From Dactylis glomerata (Eukaryota; Streptophyta; Magnoliopsida; Poales; Poaceae), in the NCBI GenBank assembly GCA_007115705.1, contig QXEO01000876.1, forward strand, positions 1,286,407 to 1,350,406: a stretch of 64,000 bases of DNA, written 5' to 3'. This document shows, piece by piece, positions 59,054 through 64,000 of the stretch (position 1 is the stretch's first letter; every line of letters starts with the position of its first letter). A program made the position numbers and the translations under genes. The notes under the pieces are model-generated. The model saw nothing but the letters and a program-made list of their open reading frames with translations. It searched no databases and was not told the origin of the DNA.

Positions 59054-61984
59054 AGCATCCCCAAGCTTAACTCCTGCTCGTCCTCGAGTAGGTAAGTGAT
59101 AACAAAGAATAATTTTTGAGGTGACATGCACCTACACAATCTTGATCATATATGTAAGCATTGGTGAGCTGGGATCATAAGAACTTAAAACATGGGCATG
59201 AAGATATAATCATGACAATAAGAACTTAGCAACCATGTTGTAAACATGCAAATGAACACAAACAAAAGATCATGATAATGAAACAATGAAAGTCAAACGT
59301 GTGTTCAAATCATAAGGAAAAACATATAAAAGGTTTTCAGCTTGTCCTTCAAAGAGAGCAAAACATAAATGCATAGGACACCTTCAAGTTTAAGAGGGCG
59401 ACTAGATACAAATAATTTAAGAACAAGTGAAACCAATCATCATGAATCAATCAATGAACTTTGGGACAATGCATATCAAACTAAGAATGACAACTATGCT
59501 CTCTTAATGGTGCATAAAGAAAGAAGGTGGTGACTCAACATAAAAGTAAAAGAAAGGCCCTTCGCAGAGGGAAGCAGTGATTGCAAGTTTTATAACCTTC
59601 AAAAATTATGGTACTTACCGGCTTTGAGCTCTCATTGCCCCCATCATAAGCATCTTGAATGGTTAAAGTTAATGCGAGAACAATTATGATGCATATGCTT
59701 GACAAATCATAAGTTGAAAACCTCGTGCCCCGTGAATACGAGTACCCAAACCTCATGCTACTTTACTTAGAGTCCCAAGCAAGGCTCTTGTCATTGTAAG
59801 TATATGCATAACATTGAGACCCGCCAATGGGGTACCTCCGTGCCCGATGACATGGAACAAGCCCACACCAAAATGACAGGACAAGCAGACAATGAACACC
59901 TCGACATCTCTTTTATTTGCCTTTTGTTTAGCTTTTTATTGTGAGATGCGTCGTCGAATGTTCACCATGGGTATGCTGCAAATTTCCACCATGAATTATG
60001 CATGGCTTAGATTGGCGGCCCGGTGTTTCCCTAACACATATACAAACTCCATGATCCCCACAAGATTCCCAATTCATTTCACATCGCGGGCATCCATAAA
60101 CAAAAGATCACGATATCAACTCAAATAAGAAGTGCAATGTTGAAAGCTTGCCCCATGTAAGCATGGATGGGCTAGAATCCAACTTACAACTTGCAAGCAT
60201 AACAACTCAACATAAAAGACCACAATGTCAAAATTTTAAGAACAGGAAAAAGTAAAGTGTGCCTTCCGGTTCGTGAGAGCTTTACTGACCGAATTTCGCA
60301 TAACACTGGTAAGAGTTTAATTTGAAGAGAAAATAAAAGCAAGTCAAATTTACTTGGAATAGCAAATTGCTAGTAGGTATGTATGGTGGACACTTTGGAA
60401 AACTTTGGCTTTTAGGAGTTGGATGCACGAGTAGAGCTCATACTCAGTACAAGGCGAGGGCTAGCAAAAGACTGGGAGCGACCAACTAAGAGAGCAATAA
60501 TGGCCATAATCATGCAAAGCGACATTAAAAGAAGCATAAGATGGCATCAAAAGTCAAAAACTAAATGATCATAGAGGCTATTGGTGACTTTGTAAGAGTC
60601 TAACATGTGTGAGCATGCGCCAAGTCAACCCAAATAAAGCATCAAGGAGAAAACCAAAATAATGCTTCCATACAATAAAAACATCGCATGATTTTTTTCA
60701 AAGGCTCATTAAGCAATCTCGGTTATTTGAGACAAGTCATGCTACAGCAAAACCACTAAGCATACTATCAAAAAGACATCAAGCATGACATGAAAAAGCC
60801 TAAGCCGCAGTCTACACAAGCTCCTTCTTGTACCACTATTTTGCACAAAGCTTTTTCTCTTTTCCAACACCATTTGAAATTTTTATAAACACCTCTTTTG
60901 ATGAAAACCAATAAAGATCAGAGGAAAAAATACACCTTGAAGAAAAGATATGACAAGATCTGAACGCAAATCAAGGCGAAAACGAAAACCAAAAGCAGTA
61001 GCAGAAAAAGAAGAACACTCGATGAACGATAAGAGTGAAAAACTGAGTGTTCTTGGCAAATGAAAAGCAAGGCAACTTCTCCAAAAGAAATTTGTTGGGG
61101 TCCAACCATTTATTGCAGCAAACAAAACAAACTAAACCAACTAAAAAAAACTAAAGCAACTGACGCTCCAAGAAAAACACATAGTGCATGAAGCAATAAA
61201 AATATAGTGTTTTGAAAGGTGACCTGATTTTTGTCGATGAAGAAGGGGTGCCTCGGGGGCATCCCCAAGCTTTGACGCTTGTATTTCTTGGATATTTCTT
61301 GGGGTGATGCATGGGCATCCCCAAGCTTGAGCTTTTGTACATTCTTCAACTCATCTCATCATTCTCCAATCCCTACACTTGAAAACTTCCTTCATACAAA
61401 ACGAAACACAATTCTATTAGCAACATTAGTGCAAGCATAACATATAATCAATCCTCTATTTGCTTCAGGTTTCAACTCAAAACCACCACATATATAGCAA
61501 ATACTACTGTAGCAACCTCCCCAAAAGTTCCGTGATCAAAAGAACTCAAAAGAAAGCGATAAAGTGGCAAACACAAATATTGGCAGAAATCTGTCAAAAC
61601 TGAACAGCTGACAAAGGTCGAATTTTTGAGGGATTTTATGTTGCTCAAATCAAAAAGTGTTCAACTAACAAAAGTTTGGATATAACCTGAGGCATATGCA
61701 CAAGAAATCGCAGGTCCAAAAGATAAACAGAGAATTTTCACGAATTTTTACGGTGGAGCACCGAAAACAGTTTCAGGACAGCAACATCCCCAAATCTTTA
61801 CCTCACTCAAATTAGAGGCTTCTCTTGGCACAAAAACGAAATAAACAAGATAAGGAGCAGTCATTACAGTAGTAATGACTTCCAAGACTCAAATAAAAGA
61901 AAAAGTGCTGAAAAGAAAACATTGGGTTATCTCCCAAGAGTGCTTTTCTTTAACGCCTTTGAGCTAGGCGCAGAAAATTGCGAA
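59054..61984 (-). other. Element C 3' noncoding block
   Basis: Collinear with elements A and B, with the doubled AAGCTTGGGGATG motif near 61,261 and 61,318 and the polypurine tract at 59,054. In an autonomous Athila element polymerase sequence would be expected here; none is seen. Confidence 0.75.
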
Positions 61985-64000
61985 TCAAGTAATATCAAGT
62001 GATGAAGCATCAAGCTCATAATTTGCTCTAAGAATAGAGTCAAAAAGTAATTTCTTTCTTTTCCTAGGGAAGTGTTCCATACATTTCTTTAGTGGGAATT
62101 GATACTTGATAGTGCCTTCCCTCATATCAGTGATAGCACCTACAGTTCGAAGAAAGGGTCTTCCCAAAATAATAGGACATGAAGCATGGCATTCAACGTC
62201 CATAACAAGAAAATCAACGGGAACAAGGTTATTGTTAACCACAATAAGAACATCATTAATCCTTCCCAAAGGTTTCTTCTTAGCAACATCAGCAATAGGA
62301 ACATCAAAATAACAGTTTTCAAGCGGTGGTAAATCAAGCATGTCATAAATCTTTCTAGGCATGATAGAAATACTAGCACCTAGATCACATAAAGCATGGC
62401 AATCATAACCATTAACATGCATATCAATGATGGGTTCCCAACCATCTTCTAACTTCTTGGGAACAGAGGCTTTTTGCTTCAACTTTTCATCCCTAATCTT
62501 TATGAGAGCATTGGTAATATGCTTAGTAAAAGCAATATTTAAAGAACTAGTATTGGGAGTCAAAGCAAGCTTTTGCAAGAACAAAATTACTTCAGATATA
62601 TTGCAGCCATCAACATCAAAATCATTAAAAGAAATAGAGCTATCATCTCCTACACTCCAAAAAATTTCAGCACTCTTTTGAGAAAAAGTTTTGGCAGTTT
62701 TAGGCTTTTTAACAGAAGGAGTGGGAGTTTTCTCTACACCAATCAAAGTAAGAGGATTGCTACCAGTAGGAGCAACATCATTAGAGGTAGTAATGGTACA
62801 TACCTTCATCTCTCTAGCCATCTCATCTTCTCTTTCCCACCTGGCATGCAATTCCGCTAACAATCTAACATTTTCATCAATTCCAACTTGAATAGCATTA
62901 GCGGTAGCAAAAACATTGTTCTCTTTCACATCATTAGGCAACACTTTTAATTTCAGAATTTCAACATCATGAGCAAGGCTATCAACCTTAGAAGCAAGAA
63001 TATCAATTTTGCCTAACTTTTCCTCAACAGACTTGTTAAAAGCAGTTTGCTTACCGATGAAGTCCTTGAGCATTACCTCAAGCTCGGAGGGCGCGGCCCT
63101 AGTGTTGTTCTAGGAATTACCATAAGAGTTACCATAACCATTACCATTGGTAGAAGGATACGGCCTATAATTGTTACTAGCAAAATTGTTCCTATAAGCA
63201 TTGTTGTTAAAATTATTGCTTCTAATGAAATTCACATCAACATGCTCTTCTTGAGCAACCAAAGAGGCCAAAGGAACATTATTAGGATCAACATGAGTCC
63301 TATCATTAGCAAGCATAGCCATAATGGTATCAATCTTATCACTCAAGGAAGAGGTTTCCTCAACAGAATTTACCTTCTTACCTTGTGGAGCTCTCTCGGT
63401 GTGCCATTCAGAATAATTTACCATCATGTTGTCAAGTAGCTTTGTTGCGGCGCCCAAGGTAAGGGACATAAAAGTGCCTCCAGCAGCTGAATCAAGTAGG
63501 TTCCTTGAAGAAAAATTCAGTCCTACATAAAAAGTTTGGATAATCATCCAAGTAGTCAGTCCATGAGTGGGGCAATTCTTTATCATAGATTTCATTCTTT
63601 CCCAAGCTTGAGCAACATGTTCATTATCAAACTGAGTAAACTTCATAATATTGCTACGCAGAGATATAATCTTAGCAAGAGGATAGTATCTACCAATAAA
63701 AGCATCCTTACACTTAGCCCATGAATCAATACTATTCTTAGTCAAAGACAGCAACCAATCTTTAGCTTTTCCTCTCAAAGAAAAGGAAACAACTTGAGCT
63801 TAATAATATCACTATCAACATCCTTATATTTCTGCATCTCACATAGCTCAACAAAATTGTTGAGATGAGCTACAGCATCTTCAGTACTAGCACCAGAAAA
63901 TTGCTCTTCATAACAAGGTTCAACAAAGCAGGCTTAATCTCATAAAAGTTTGCAGCAGGAACAGGAGGCTTAATAGGGGTGCAGATAAAATCACTATTGT
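61985..64000 (-). pseudogene. Element C gag-protease, decayed
   Basis: The part from 63778 down matches Gypsy/Athila gag (GKAKDWLLSL, FTQFDNEHVAQAWERMKSM, AATKLLDNMM) followed by an Asn-rich tract. The same frame continues past a TAG at 63112-63110 into an aspartic protease region: CDLGASISIMP (DLGA in place of DTG/DSG, as usual in this group), then ILGRPFLRT. It ends DASSLDIT at 61985. Upstream of 63778 gag homology continues in other frames (ASTEDAVAHLNNFVELCEM), implying at least two frameshifts near 63,780 and 63,925. Gag forms the particle and the protease cleaves polyproteins; this copy is probably inactive. Truncated by the window edge. Confidence 0.85.

Larger units (their letters stand above)
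57426..64000 (-). mobile_element. Element C: LTR retrotransposon with gag-protease, running off the right edge
   Basis: Its 3' LTR (57426-59053), 3' noncoding block and gag-protease frame are visible; the 5' LTR and primer site lie beyond 64,000. Same family as A and B by LTR and 3' block. The bases next to the LTR, CGGCG (57421-57425), are the expected target duplication but cannot be checked here. No reverse transcriptase or integrase follows the protease. Confidence 0.9.

Overview
This is nuclear DNA of a grass, almost certainly the Triticeae (wheat, Aegilops or barley group). Signs are intron-rich plant genes with GT-AG junctions, Stowaway MITEs with CTCCCTCC termini and TA target duplications, and nested Athila-like LTR retrotransposons with LTR tips TGATACGTC and a primer site matching tRNA-Asp. 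No rRNA, tRNA, CRISPR or bacterial features were seen. Exon structures were built by hand from splice motifs, reading phase and family knowledge; nothing was aligned by computer.

Left gene island (1-10,446). An HVA22k-type gene on the minus strand has five exons in view (453-3950), with its 3' end apparently off the window. A two-exon TIC20-type chloroplast import gene follows on the minus strand (6763-9434). MITEs and short tandem duplications lie between them.

First retroelement nest (10,447-22,884). A plus-oriented solo LTR carries another solo LTR (11,097-12,492), a local duplication of about 478 bp, and a complete minus-strand element A (13,065-21,987). Element A itself carries a solo LTR (18,442-19,983). 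All four insertions keep matching 5-bp target duplications: CCCAC, CCTAT, ATCAT and AGCAC.

Middle gene island (22,885-50,382). It holds an eight-exon calcium-dependent protein kinase (25,740-28,969, minus), an intronless polygalacturonase-inhibitor-like LRR gene (37,024-38,016, minus), and a Mutator-like element with long inverted repeats containing a truncated LINE (38,523-40,212). Decayed pieces follow: a GRF zinc-finger pseudogene, a MULE protein remnant and an unknown ORF with an in-frame stop. Two B3-like genes face each other tail to tail (45,874-48,260 plus; 48,893-49,767 minus).

Second retroelement block (50,383-64,000). An unknown gene tail (minus) is cut by two sibling LTR elements, B (complete, 50,383-57,333, TSD GCCTC) and C (57,426 to past the right edge), inserted 92 bp apart. 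A, B and C share LTRs, leader, primer site (seen in A and B) and a roughly 2.9-kb 3' noncoding block, but the gag slot holds three different things: a 325-codon membrane-type ORF (A), an unrelated 197-codon ORF (B) and a decayed gag-protease (C). No reverse transcriptase or integrase is visible in any of them. This modular, apparently non-autonomous family is the most interesting system in the window.
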